From: JAILLW01 sp045640525
Lineage (GTDB): Bacteria > Bacillota > Clostridia > Lachnospirales > Lachnospiraceae
Assembly (NCBI GenBank): GCA_045640525.1
Contig: JAZUFE010000042.1
Span: 11,926-75,925 of the forward strand
Direction: 5' to 3'
Length of the DNA stretch: 64,000 nucleotides
Below are positions 1 to 10,500 of this stretch, one piece after another. The position numbers and the translations under genes are program-made. The notes under the pieces were generated by a model. That model did not search any database and had not been told where the DNA came from. It was given only the letters and a program-made list of their open reading frames with translations. Position 1 is the stretch's first letter. The number at the start of each line of letters is the position of its first letter.

Positions 1-164
1 TTGCCATTGATTTTTCGGTGGGCAAGGATGATTACTATCTTTTCTTGGATATGCTTGAGTATGATTCGAAATGGTATATCAGTCCCAATTCTTCATTCCT
101 TTCCAGCGTTTACGGAATTCCGCTAACACAAGGCAGTGTGGTTTCTCAAGCTGATATTGATTAA
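1..164 (+). CDS. 3' end of an unidentified gene (partial)
   Basis: An open frame enters from the left edge and stops at TAA 162-164, giving the last 53 residues of a protein whose start lies outside the window. The visible tail is rich in aromatic and acidic residues and ends in QADID. It has no motif I can assign. A rho-independent terminator follows 16 bases after the stop, which supports a real gene end. No function is proposed. Confidence 0.6.
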   Translation, partial: AIDFSVGKDDYYLFLDMLEYDSKWYISPNSSFLSSVYGIPLTQGSVVSQADID

Positions 165-180
165 TAACAGATAATTTTTA

Positions 181-206
181 AGCCCGATGCATCGCATCGG
201 GCTTTG
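181..206 (+). terminator. Intrinsic terminator after the left-edge gene
   Basis: A 10-bp perfect stem, AGCCCGATGC / GCATCGGGCT (181-190 and 194-203), with a 3-base loop is followed by TTTGTTG. It sits between two convergent genes. The T-rich tract is on the plus strand, so it mainly serves the left-edge gene. Confidence 0.75.
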
Positions 207-290
207 TTGGTTGTGCGGCCGGCGGCACATGTTTCGATTAACACATCATGAATCAATTTCCAAATGTCATAGGTTGCTTTTTTATAACCG

Positions 291-3200
291 TTATCTGGCA
301 GTACGGAAGATGTAATCGATACATGTTGTGTTCTCAAAACGTATGTACGGACCGTATGTCGGGATGTCGCAGGCCAAAACCTTAATACCGCCGGGAACCA
401 TAATCTGATATCCCTTGTTGGACATAATAAGCGCAGGCCGTTCGGCCTTCTCGTTGTTTGCATTTGAGAAAGATACATACTTGGCACTGCCTGTTATATC
501 CTTCCAAATAGAATCGGACACTCCGCGTGCTGATAGGATTTCCCGCTTCGACCAGGCGAAGTAATCCCAGAAAATGTTTTGCCGATCGTTATACTGCCTT
601 GTGGTTGTGGAATTCTCGCTCACCAAAGGCGAACCGTCCGAGGCAAAGAAAGTGATGGCTCCGGTCGGTTTATCAATGCTGATTTTTAGCTTATCCATTT
701 TGATTTCAACTAAAGTACGGCTTTCGGAACAATTCCACTTTAGATTCTCGGTCGTTTCTATTTCGGGAGGGAGAATCTTTGGCCTTTCCGGCAATGTCTT
801 ATAAAAATATACTCGGGCGGTATCCTCACGAAGAGGAATTATTCTTAGGTTTCCGTATGGCATTGTGATATCAACTTTGCGCTTGTCGACATTGACCCAT
901 TTGACGGAAGTGTCAAGTCTGCCGTGCCCTAAAGGTGCGAGCGAATTGCCTTCCGGCATACTGTCAAATTCAGCCGGTGATTTAACAGCCACGGCTTTCA
1001 AACTGCCGTTAGCGCCAATCATAGTTTTCGAATTGCCGTTAAGACCGGCTACGGCTTTCAAACTGCCGCTGACACCGGGTACAGCGTTTGGTATACCATT
1101 GACGCCCACATTTTTCACAGCCGCTTTGACTGTTTTTGAACCGTTGCCCCAAACCGCGTTTACAGGGGGCTTGGAATCGGTGGGAGGCTTGTTGACAACA
1201 ATTCTTCGCGGACCGTATTTTTCACGCTCTTGCATGAATATATCACCAAGTGCAGCCTGTTCTTTGGCAATGGTTTCTTTGGTCTTAAACTCTTCTTCGA
1301 AAACTCTCGGTTCAAGGTGATAATCATCCTCGATGTATTTAATGTTCTTCCGGTCTTGCGGAATCGGATCCTTGATAAGCCCGGTTAATTGCCCGGTATA
1401 GAACACCGTCAGTTCATGAAGCGCACGGGTTGCTGCAACATAGAGGAGCTTGGCGTAACTGTCCTCTTTGGGATAGGCCTTATCTGAAGCGTTCAGAATT
1501 ATTACGGCATCAAACTCAAGACCTTTGGCCAACTCGATAGGAAGAATGACGGTCGAATTGCCGAAGTCAGTATTGCTTTCATCAAACATTTTGACGTCGA
1601 TGGAAGCGGATAATTCGTGACAGTATTTTTGGGCCTCTGCTATATCTTTGCATATTATGGCGATGGTTTCATAATCCTTGGACTTATATTGTTTGACGGT
1701 ATTTACTACGTTCTCAACCAAAACTTTGGAAGAAGCGCAGTGGCTGACTTTAACCTCATCTCCGTGACGAATGATTGGTTCTACGGGATACATGGGGAGA
1801 GTTCCGCGTTTTAGGATGTCCGTTGCAAAGGTTGAAACCTCGATGGTGTTACGATAACTTTTCCTGAGCAGACCAAAATAGTCGTATCTGTCGGGAAGCA
1901 TAAGCTTCTTGAGTTCTTCCCAATCTCCAAGACCGGAACGGAAATTAATGTTCTGGGAAACATCCCCCATTATGGTGAAGGTACATTTGCTCATACAGTA
2001 TTTCAAGCTATGATAAACCATCATTCCGAAATCCTGAGCTTCGTCGATGACAACATGACTTGCTTCCTGTATTACCTGTGTTTCCTTAAGCCTTTTATAA
2101 AGATATGCAAGTCCGACCAAATCATATAAGTCGGGATTGCTCTTACTATATTCCAAATCAGGGTATTCAATTCTCATTTGACTTATAAAATCGTCATACA
2201 GATCAAAAACAGAGTTTTTCCACATATATTTAAAGAAATAGTTTTTGAAGTGCGCCGATATTTTCTTCCGAGTCTCGGCATTGTATGAGAAATTCTTTCC
2301 AAACAGTTCCGTCTCAAGCTTGGAATCCAATATATCATTGAGATATTCAACTTTTCGTAGGAGTGTCCACTCAGGGTATTTGTTTAGAGCATCTTTGACT
2401 TCGGATGCAGTCATGAGAACACGATTGTTGCTTTCGATGATTATATCTTTATCCGAAAACAGCTTGGTTTCAATATCCTCTGCGAACTTCTTGATTTTCA
2501 TAAACCAATCGGAGGTACTTTTGGTGATGACACTACTGTCGGATTTGTCGAGAATGCGTATTTGCTGTTTGGTCGGATTCCAATCTTCATATAAGAGTCT
2601 GACAAACAGATCAGCCATGGTCATCTGCGGTACTTCATAGACATCCAAATCCGGAAGAACTCCGGTAATGTAATTAAGAAGAACCTTGTTACTGCCTATT
2701 ATGTAGAAACCGTCAGGCTTGAACTCCGCCTCGTAATTATAAAGAATATAGGAAATTCTGTGCATGGCTACCGTGGTTTTGCCGGAGCCGGCACTTCCTT
2801 GAATCAGTACGTTATGGTGAGGATTCTTTCGAATGACACGATTTTGCTCATCCTGGATAGTTGCTATGATTTCGCTAAGTACATTACGCTTGCTTTTGGA
2901 AAGATATTTGGTTAAGAGTTCATCATTTGCGACAACTTCGGAATCGTAGTAATCAATGAGCTTGTTGCTGTCGATTTCGTAAGTACGTTTACGCTTCAAA
3001 TCGACATGGTAAATGCCTTCATTGGGAACTTTGTACTCGCAGTTCCCCAATCCTTGATCGTAATAAACAGAGCATACCGGAGCACGCCAGTCAATGACCT
3101 CGGGATGTGCCGCATTTTCACCTATGGTAGTCTTACCTATATAGAAGGTGTCTTTACGATTATCGTTATTGTCGATAATGTCAATACGACCGAAATAGGG

Positions 3201-3458
3201 TTTGCGTCCGGCTCTTTGGGCTCTTAGAAGATCCTGTCGGAAATTGCGGTACCTTGCATCCGTGTAGAACCATTGTGCCAGCCCTTCTTTGTCATCTAAA
3301 TCATAGACTTCGGACAAATCCTGCAAATCTTCCTGCGCCTTTTTGATATTACCTTTAACTTTTTCGATTTGAGCAGCGGCGAGTTCGGTTATTCTTATCA
3401 GCTTGGCCTCTTCGTCAGCTCTTTCGATTCCGTAAAATTCGTTTTTGGTGTTATTCAT
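291..3458 (-). CDS. HelD-like superfamily 1 helicase with extra C-terminal GH31-N-like domain
   Basis: A 1055-residue superfamily 1 (UvrD/Rep type) ATPase resembling HelD, the protein that removes and recycles stalled RNA polymerase. Visible motifs: Walker A GSAGSGKTT near residue 223, Walker B VIDEAQDF near 473, motif IV LLRKSYRNT, motif V AKGLEFDAVII and motif VI YVAATRALHE. HelD proteins are usually about 700-780 residues, so about 300 residues are extra. The extension begins with four tandem 10-residue repeats (about 783-822). From about 850 to the end it resembles the N-terminal beta-sandwich of glycoside hydrolase family 31 (for example LKISIDKPTGAITFFASDG, then MSNKGYQIMVPGG). No GH31 catalytic barrel is present. 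It lies 5 bases downstream of the EamA gene and is probably co-transcribed with it. The helicase call is firm; the exact subfamily and the C-terminal fold are inference. Confidence 0.85.
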   Translation of the reverse strand: MNNTKNEFYGIERADEEAKLIRITELAAAQIEKVKGNIKKAQEDLQDLSEVYDLDDKEGLAQWFYTDARYRNFRQDLLRAQRAGRKPYFGRIDIIDNNDNRKDTFYIGKTTIGENAAHPEVIDWRAPVCSVYYDQGLGNCEYKVPNEGIYHVDLKRKRTYEIDSNKLIDYYDSEVVANDELLTKYLSKSKRNVLSEIIATIQDEQNRVIRKNPHHNVLIQGSAGSGKTTVAMHRISYILYNYEAEFKPDGFYIIGSNKVLLNYITGVLPDLDVYEVPQMTMADLFVRLLYEDWNPTKQQIRILDKSDSSVITKSTSDWFMKIKKFAEDIETKLFSDKDIIIESNNRVLMTASEVKDALNKYPEWTLLRKVEYLNDILDSKLETELFGKNFSYNAETRKKISAHFKNYFFKYMWKNSVFDLYDDFISQMRIEYPDLEYSKSNPDLYDLVGLAYLYKRLKETQVIQEASHVVIDEAQDFGMMVYHSLKYCMSKCTFTIMGDVSQNINFRSGLGDWEELKKLMLPDRYDYFGLLRKSYRNTIEVSTFATDILKRGTLPMYPVEPIIRHGDEVKVSHCASSKVLVENVVNTVKQYKSKDYETIAIICKDIAEAQKYCHELSASIDVKMFDESNTDFGNSTVILPIELAKGLEFDAVIILNASDKAYPKEDSYAKLLYVAATRALHELTVFYTGQLTGLIKDPIPQDRKNIKYIEDDYHLEPRVFEEEFKTKETIAKEQAALGDIFMQEREKYGPRRIVVNKPPTDSKPPVNAVWGNGSKTVKAAVKNVGVNGIPNAVPGVSGSLKAVAGLNGNSKTMIGANGSLKAVAVKSPAEFDSMPEGNSLAPLGHGRLDTSVKWVNVDKRKVDITMPYGNLRIIPLREDTARVYFYKTLPERPKILPPEIETTENLKWNCSESRTLVEIKMDKLKISIDKPTGAITFFASDGSPLVSENSTTTRQYNDRQNIFWDYFAWSKREILSARGVSDSIWKDITGSAKYVSFSNANNEKAERPALIMSNKGYQIMVPGGIKVLACDIPTYGPYIRFENTTCIDYIFRTAR
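991..1110 (-). repeat. Four tandem 30-bp repeats inside the helicase gene
   Basis: Four consecutive 30-bp units (991-1020, 1021-1050, 1051-1080, 1081-1110) encode degenerate decapeptides of the type xNGSLKAVAG (VSGSLKAVAG, LNGNSKTMIG, VNGIPNAVPG). They form a low-complexity linker between the helicase core and the C-terminal beta-sandwich. Copy number could vary between strains. Confidence 0.85.
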
Positions 3459-3463
3459 ATTGA

Positions 3464-4414
3464 TTATTCGGTGAGTTTATTCTTGGGTTTCCCGGAGGGA
3501 AGTTGAGATATTATCAAAGCTGCAAACATAAGAATGCAACCGATGATTTCTTTCAGTGTCAATTGGTCATTAAGATAGAGCCAGCCGGACAGTACGGAAA
3601 TAACAGACTCGAGACTCATAACGATTGAGGCTATGGTCGGATTGGTTCCGTTTTGACCGACAAGCTGCAGGGTATACGCAATACCGGATGATAGAATTCC
3701 GGCGTACAGTATCGGACCTATTGCGGCTATTAATGATTCAACAGACGGCGATTCAAATATCAGCATTGCCACTGTCGAAATGATTCCGCATATCAGAAAC
3801 TGAATGCAGCTCATCATTACTGCATTAGCTTTGACAACGAAGTGATTTATTATCTGAATGTGCAATGTATAGCATACGGCACATCCGATAAGGAGCAGTT
3901 CACCGATGCCGAAAGAGACATCATTGGTTTTCATACAAAGAAGATACAGTCCCGATACAGTCAAAACGACGGCAACCCAAACAGTAGGTGCCACTTTTTG
4001 ATGAAGAAACAAACCTGTCAACGGTACCATTATTACATACATGGATGTGATGAATCCGGCCTTACCGGAAGTAACATAAACCATAGCGGCCTGTTGAAGA
4101 GAAGATGCTACGAACAGAACCATTCCGCAACATATTCCGCCCACCCAGGAGTTTTTTAGGAAAATTCGTTTGGGGATAATATTTCCGTCAGCACCTATAG
4201 GGTCGATGGAATTTTTGGTGGCAATACGGGTAAATATTAAAGTCACCGGTATTAAGAATAATGTTCCGACGAAGCTTCTGGCCGCGAGGAATGTGAATGT
4301 TCCAAGATAATCCGTAACGATATCCTGTGCCACAAAGGTTGATCCCCATAAAAAGGCGGCAATAAACAATAGAAAGTATTTAATTAAATTACCTTTTCGC
4401 TTATTTGAACTCAT
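3464..4414 (-). CDS. EamA/DMT-family transporter
   Basis: A 316-residue integral membrane protein of the drug/metabolite transporter superfamily with two EamA repeats (about ten membrane segments). The first repeat opens with the typical AFLWGSTFVAQ motif; the second ends with SVISVLSGWLYLNDQLT before the last helices. Such proteins export metabolites, amino acids or drugs; the substrate cannot be read from sequence. It is the first gene of a leftward pair with the HelD-like helicase and is transcribed divergently from the peptide synthetase 175 bases away. It could export the synthetase product, but that is only a neighbourhood argument. No strong Shine-Dalgarno is seen before ATG 4414. Confidence 0.85.
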   Translation of the reverse strand: MSSNKRKGNLIKYFLLFIAAFLWGSTFVAQDIVTDYLGTFTFLAARSFVGTLFLIPVTLIFTRIATKNSIDPIGADGNIIPKRIFLKNSWVGGICCGMVLFVASSLQQAAMVYVTSGKAGFITSMYVIMVPLTGLFLHQKVAPTVWVAVVLTVSGLYLLCMKTNDVSFGIGELLLIGCAVCYTLHIQIINHFVVKANAVMMSCIQFLICGIISTVAMLIFESPSVESLIAAIGPILYAGILSSGIAYTLQLVGQNGTNPTIASIVMSLESVISVLSGWLYLNDQLTLKEIIGCILMFAALIISQLPSGKPKNKLTE

Positions 4415-4514
4415 AGCACATAATTTAACTACTTTTGGCAGGATAAGTCAATGAGTAAGACATATACCGGATAATTACAATAGATGGAAATGCGGAAACT
4501 TCATCATGGATTTC

Positions 4515-4543
4515 TTGAATTAATAGGGTGTTCGAGATATCTT
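4515..4543 (+). promoter_or_regulatory. Candidate promoter of the NRPS operon
   Basis: TTGAAT (4515-4520), a 17-base spacer and TATCTT (4538-4543) form a weak sigma-A-like promoter in the divergent 175-bp gap. Both hexamers match consensus at 4 of 6 positions, so this is only the best candidate. No clear sigma-B type element was found, although the operon encodes a partner-switching module. Confidence 0.3.
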
Positions 4544-4589
4544 ATTAATATAGCCATCTATAAACTATGACATAATAGGGGGATATTTG

Positions 4590-7500
4590 ATGGAACACTT
4601 TATAACAGGTTTTTTGAATACAGTAAGCAAGTATGGTAATGAGCCTGCGGTTTCGGACGAGTTTAGCACATTTACATATGCGCAGCTGCTTGATTACGGC
4701 AGGACCATTGCGGGTAATCTTAAGGCGCAGGGAATTGGGCACGGAGACAGAGTAATTATCGAAATTCCCAGATGTAAGGAATATGCAGGATGCCTTATAG
4801 GATGCTGGCTGATAGGCGTAGTGGCAATTCCCCTTTCGGATGACTATCCGGAGGACAGACTTGATTATATTAAGAAAGATTCACAATATGAGCTGAGCAT
4901 CAACGAAGCATTCATTAAGAATTTGGATACATCACTTAAGGCAGATCCGATTATCGCAGACATGGCGGATGAAGGCCTGATAATATATACATCCGGATCG
5001 ACAGGAAATCCTAAGGGTGTTATTCATGATTTCTACTCAATGGCGGAAGTGGCCAACAGAAACAGCGCTCACGACCAGGCAGATGACACGAAGAGGAATA
5101 ATGTTGCAGGTCTTGTTGCCCCGTTTACATTTATAGTCGGAGTAGGTCTGTTCATTGCAGCGGTTTCTTTGGCCAAACATCTGGTGATTGTTTCTGATGA
5201 GATAAGAAAAGATCCGATTAAGCTTGCCAAATACTACGATGATAATGATATTGAATCGTCATTTGTTCCTCCGAGAATGGTTAATTTTATGCTGGAACAC
5301 AATAAATCTTTGAAGGTCATTTCGGTCGGTTCCGAAAGAATAACCAACATCTATTTTGACGATCATCCGGTTGTAATGAACGGCTACGGAGCTACCGAGC
5401 TGTTTGGCGGAACATTGGCATTTAAGGTGGATAAGAAATATGAAAATACTCCTATAGGTAAGCCTTTCGGAAGTGAAAAGGCCTATGTTTTGGACGATGA
5501 CAATAACGAGGTCGAAACGGGTGAACTGTGCATATCCGGATATGTCGCCAAAGGATATTTGAATCGTGAAAAGGAAACAAAGAAAGCATTTATAAAAAAT
5601 CCGTTCAAAGATATAGACGGATTTGACCGTATGTTCAGAACCGGTGATATTGTGAAGCGCCTTCCGGACGGTAACCTTGTTTTCGTAGAGCGTAAAGACT
5701 GGATGATTAAGATTAACGGTCAACGTGTTGAACCGCTCGAAGTTGAAGGTACCATAAGGAGAATAGCGGGAGTAAAGGAAGCTGTGGTAAAGGATTTCAC
5801 GGCTCCGAACGGTATCACTTATCTTGCGGCATACTATGTATGCAATGAGGATGTAAGCCGGGAGCAGATATTGCAGTTTTGCAAATCACATCTGACATCT
5901 TATATGGTGCCTTCGTTCTATATTCGTATGGATAAGCTGCCGATAAATCCGAACGGAAAATTGGATCGTATTAATCTTCCCGAACCTGATATTTCTGCGT
6001 TTAAGAGTGAGTACGCAGCACCCGAAAGCAAGATTGAAGAATCTGTTTGCAATGCTGTTGAATCTGTACTTAAGTGTGGCAGGGTTGGAAGAAATGACGA
6101 TTTCTTCTTGCTTGGAGGAGATTCAATTAAGGCAATGGAAGCGATAAGCATATTGGATGATCTTCCTATCGATACGGAAACATTTATTAAGGGAAGAACT
6201 CCTGCACAGATTGCCAAGCTTATAGAAAACGGCGGCGCTGATGAAATTATATTTGAGAGAGTTGAAAAGCCGGAATATCCGCTGACATCTTCTCAACTCG
6301 GAGTTTATCTTGACGTTACCAAAAATCCCGAAAAGCTCATGTATAACAATCCGATCAAAATAGAACTTGCCCCGGAGACTGATATAGACAGGCTCATTGC
6401 GGCTGTTGATAAGGCCGTGAATAATCATAAAGCTTATCATTGCAGTATTGAGGTAAGAAACGGATTTCCCTGTATGGTTCCCAATGATTGGCAGTTCCAT
6501 ACCGTGCAAGAACAAAGCGATGATATTGAAAAGTCTTTGCATGAATTCGTTAGACCGTTTGACTTGGGAAGCGGAGAGCTTATTCGTGCATGCGTGTTTG
6601 GAAACGGTGCAAATAAAGTTCTTGCCATGGATGCGCATCATATAGTATTTGACGGTACTACGCTTTCGGTGCTGCTAAAGGAAATAGGCAAGCTCTATGA
6701 TGGCCGCGATATATATGAAGAAAGAACATCGGCGTTTGATCTTTCGACCTATGAAGAAGTGATGAAAACAACCGATAAATACGCGAAGGCCAAGGCGTTT
6801 TTTGAAGAAAAATTCAAAGACAGCGATGTTTCGAATGATTTTCCGTATGATTTTGAAGATACGGGAGCCGCAACACTTGATACGGTAGATTTGAATGTTA
6901 CTTTGGATGAAAAGAAACTTCTCAAATTCCTCAAGAGTAATAACCTTACACAGAATTCTCTTTTCCTTGCAGCATTTTCTTACGTTCTTGCAAAATATAA
7001 CGGCACGGACAAGTCTTTGGTCAGTGTCGGCGAAAACGGACGTCATACTTCCATGACGTTTAATACCGCCGGCATGCTTGTTAAGACATTGGCTGTTTGG
7101 ACGGATTTGTCACATAAAAATAATATTGCAGAATATGTATCGGATTTGCAAAAAACATTCAGAGACAGTGTTGCAAATGACATATACCCGTTTACCGAAC
7201 TTGCCGGTGAATACAATCTTTTGCTTGATTACTCGTTTGTCTATCAAGGCGACAGTTTCAGTACTTTGACTCTTGGAGATAAAGAGTATCGGGTATTGGG
7301 AATCGGAAATCCGGATGCTATGAACAAGATGACGCTGATGGTCTTTGAAAGTGACGGTTCATACAGATTGAGTTTTAGATACAGAAGCGATCTTTTCTCC
7401 AAAGAGCTTATGGAAGCATTTGCCGATTCTTATGTGTGTGCGGTTAATGAATTTATTGATAAGGAATTATTGAACGAAGTTGATCTTGTTTCCCCAAGGC

Positions 7501-10500
7501 AGTTACAGCTTCTTGATTCATTCTGCTCGGACGAAAAGGAATTTGATTCCAAAACCGTTTCCGAATGGTTTGGCTATTGGGCCAAGAAGAATCCGAAACA
7601 TGAACTTGTTGTTTGCTCGGATAAACATATTTCGTATGAATATGCGGACAGGATTACGAATAATATTGCCGGTTATATCAATAAGCTCGGAATGAATCGT
7701 AATGATGTTGTTTCTGTTTTGATTCCGAGGAGTGAGTGGATAGTTCTTGCAACATACGGAGTGCTTAAATCCGGCTGTGCATATGAACCGCTGGATCCTT
7801 CATATCCGTCCGAGAGACTCTCGTTTATGGTAGAGAATGCGAATGCAAAGCTGCTTATCACTACTTGTGAACTCGAGGGAATGATTAAGAATTATTCGGG
7901 CGAGGTATTGTATATTGAGGATATTCTCAATCTTCCCGATATGCCGAATCCTCAGATTAATAATGAGCCGGATGATTTGTATACATTACTTTATACGAGT
8001 GGTACAACAGGTACACCAAAGGGAGTAATGCTCACGCATAAGAATGTTTCATCACTTACTCAGATATGCAAAGAAATATTTGAGCTTAATGATGAAACGG
8101 TAAATGCCTGTTATGCTTCGTACGGTTTCGACGCCTGCATGATGGATATTGCAACTATTCCCGCAAACGGAGGTACGATTCACGTTATCCCGGAACAGAT
8201 GCGCCTTGATTTGAAAGTTTTGGATGAGTATTTCGTAGAAAATAAAGTTACTCATAGCTTTATGACAACGCAGATAGGCGGACAGTTTGCGCAACTTACC
8301 CAATCGCAGTATCTGAAATATTTGTTCCTGGGCGGTGAGACTTTGGCTGCGCTTAAGACAGATGAACTTCCTTTTAGCATCGTTAACGGATACGGACCTA
8401 CCGAAGGTACGGCGTTCATTGCTACACATAAGGTTAGCGGACGTTCGCTCAGAATTCCTATAGGAAAGGTTAACTGTAACGATAAGGTATATATTGTCGA
8501 CAGAAATCTTAACAGGCTTCCGATAGGAGCACCGGGTGAGCTCATGGTTGCAGGCTGCCAGGTTAGCAAAGGATATCTTAACCTTCCCGAAAAGACTGAA
8601 GCGGCGTATCTTAAGAATCCTTTTTCAAAGGATGAAAAATATTCAAATGTTTACCGTACCGGAGATATAGTCAGATTTCTCCCGAACGGTTTGCTTGATT
8701 TTATCGGACGTCATGACGGACAGGTTAAAATCCGCGGATTCCGTGTTGAACTTACTGAGATTGAAGAGGTAATAAGACGCTTTGACCAAATATCGGATGC
8801 AACGGTTACCGCCTTTGATAATCCGTCGGGAGGCAAATACCTTGCTGCATACGTCGTATCCGACAGCAAGGTGGATATAGATGCCCTTAACAGCTTTATT
8901 AAGTCGGAGAAACCTCCGTATATGGTACCGTCTGTAACCATGCAGATTGATGCCATACCGCTTAATCAGAACCAAAAGGTTAACAAAAGAGCACTTCCTG
9001 TTCCGAAATTTTCTTTTGGGGAAATCACACCGCCTCAAACTGAATTGCAGAAGAGAATTTTTAATATTATTGCAGGCGTTATCGGACATGAAGGATTCGG
9101 TATAAAGACGGATATATTTGAAGCAGGTCTTACGTCCATAGGATCCGTCAAACTTAATGTGGAACTTGCACAAGAATTCGGAGTCCCCGTAAAAATAGCC
9201 GATATTTCTAATAACAGAACTGTCGAAGCTCTCGAAGCATTCTTTGCCGAAAATACGGAATCCGAAAGCTATGATATCTACGAAGAGTATCCGATTACTC
9301 AGACTCAAAGCGGAATATTTGTTGAATGCAGTATGAATCCGGAAAGTGTTGCTTATAACATTCCGGTGCTTTTTAGTGTTAGTGATACGGTGGACTGCGA
9401 TAAGCTTGTCGAGAGCATTAAAAGAACTTTCAATGCTCATCCGTATACGAAGATGATTCTTAAGATGAGTGAAACCGGAGATATCAAGGCAGTAAGACAG
9501 GATGATGCAGAGGTTAAGGTTGATGTTGTCGTATGCAAAGAAAAGCCTAAAATAAAGGATATTGTAAAGCCGTTTAAACTCCTGGATGCTCCTCTTTACC
9601 GTGTGGCTTTATATAAGACGGAAGAGGGAAACTATTTGTTCGTGGATTTACATCATATTATTGCAGACGGAACATCCGAGACCATTATCTTTGCCCAAAT
9701 GCAACAGATATATAACGGCGAAAATGTCCATAAGGAAAAGTACACTTGCTTTGAACTTGCTCTTGATGAAGAAAAGAACAGAGCATCTGATTTATATGAA
9801 AAGGCAAAAGAATATTATGACGGTATTCTCTTGGGATGTGATGCGGATTGTATTCCTTTCAAGGCTCCGGAATCTTCAGAGGCAGAGTCGGGTTCGATAA
9901 CGGAGGAATTCAGTCTTGATTTGAATGCCGTAAATAAATATTGTGACGAAAACAAACTGACAAAGAATGCATTCTTTAATGCGGCGTTCGCCGTTACGCT
10001 TGCAAGATTTATGAATCGGGAGCAGGTTGTTTACACAACGATTCACAACGGAAGAAATGATTCAAGGCTTGCAGGCGCAGTAGGTATGCTTGTTAAAACC
10101 ATTCCGATAGCGGCGTCGATGGATGCCAATACGTTGGTGAGTGAATTTGCAATCGGAATACGTGACCGGATAATGAACGGAATTGTCAACGATACATTCT
10201 CCTTTGCGGAGATTTCCGAAAAATACGGAATCAAAGCGGACGTTATGTTCGTGTATCAGGATGAAACGTTCACAAGCGATGCCATCAACAGTGATATTGC
10301 TCAAATAGATGAGGCGGTTGCCGAAGAAGCCAAAGAGCCTATTTCGGTAGAACTTATTTTGAAGAACGGAATAATCATAACAAGAACGAATTACAGAAAG
10401 GATGTATTCAATAAGGAATTCATTTCAAGCTTCATTTCATCATTTGAATGCGCATGCGAGTCGATGCTGAAAACAGAGCTTGTCAAAGATGTGAATATTT

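Noticed and set aside
8643..9440. Long antisense open frame within the NRPS (265 codons)
   Set aside because: It lies opposite the C-terminal part of A2, T2 and the start of C2, has no homology I recognise and no ribosome binding site; it is a codon-bias shadow.
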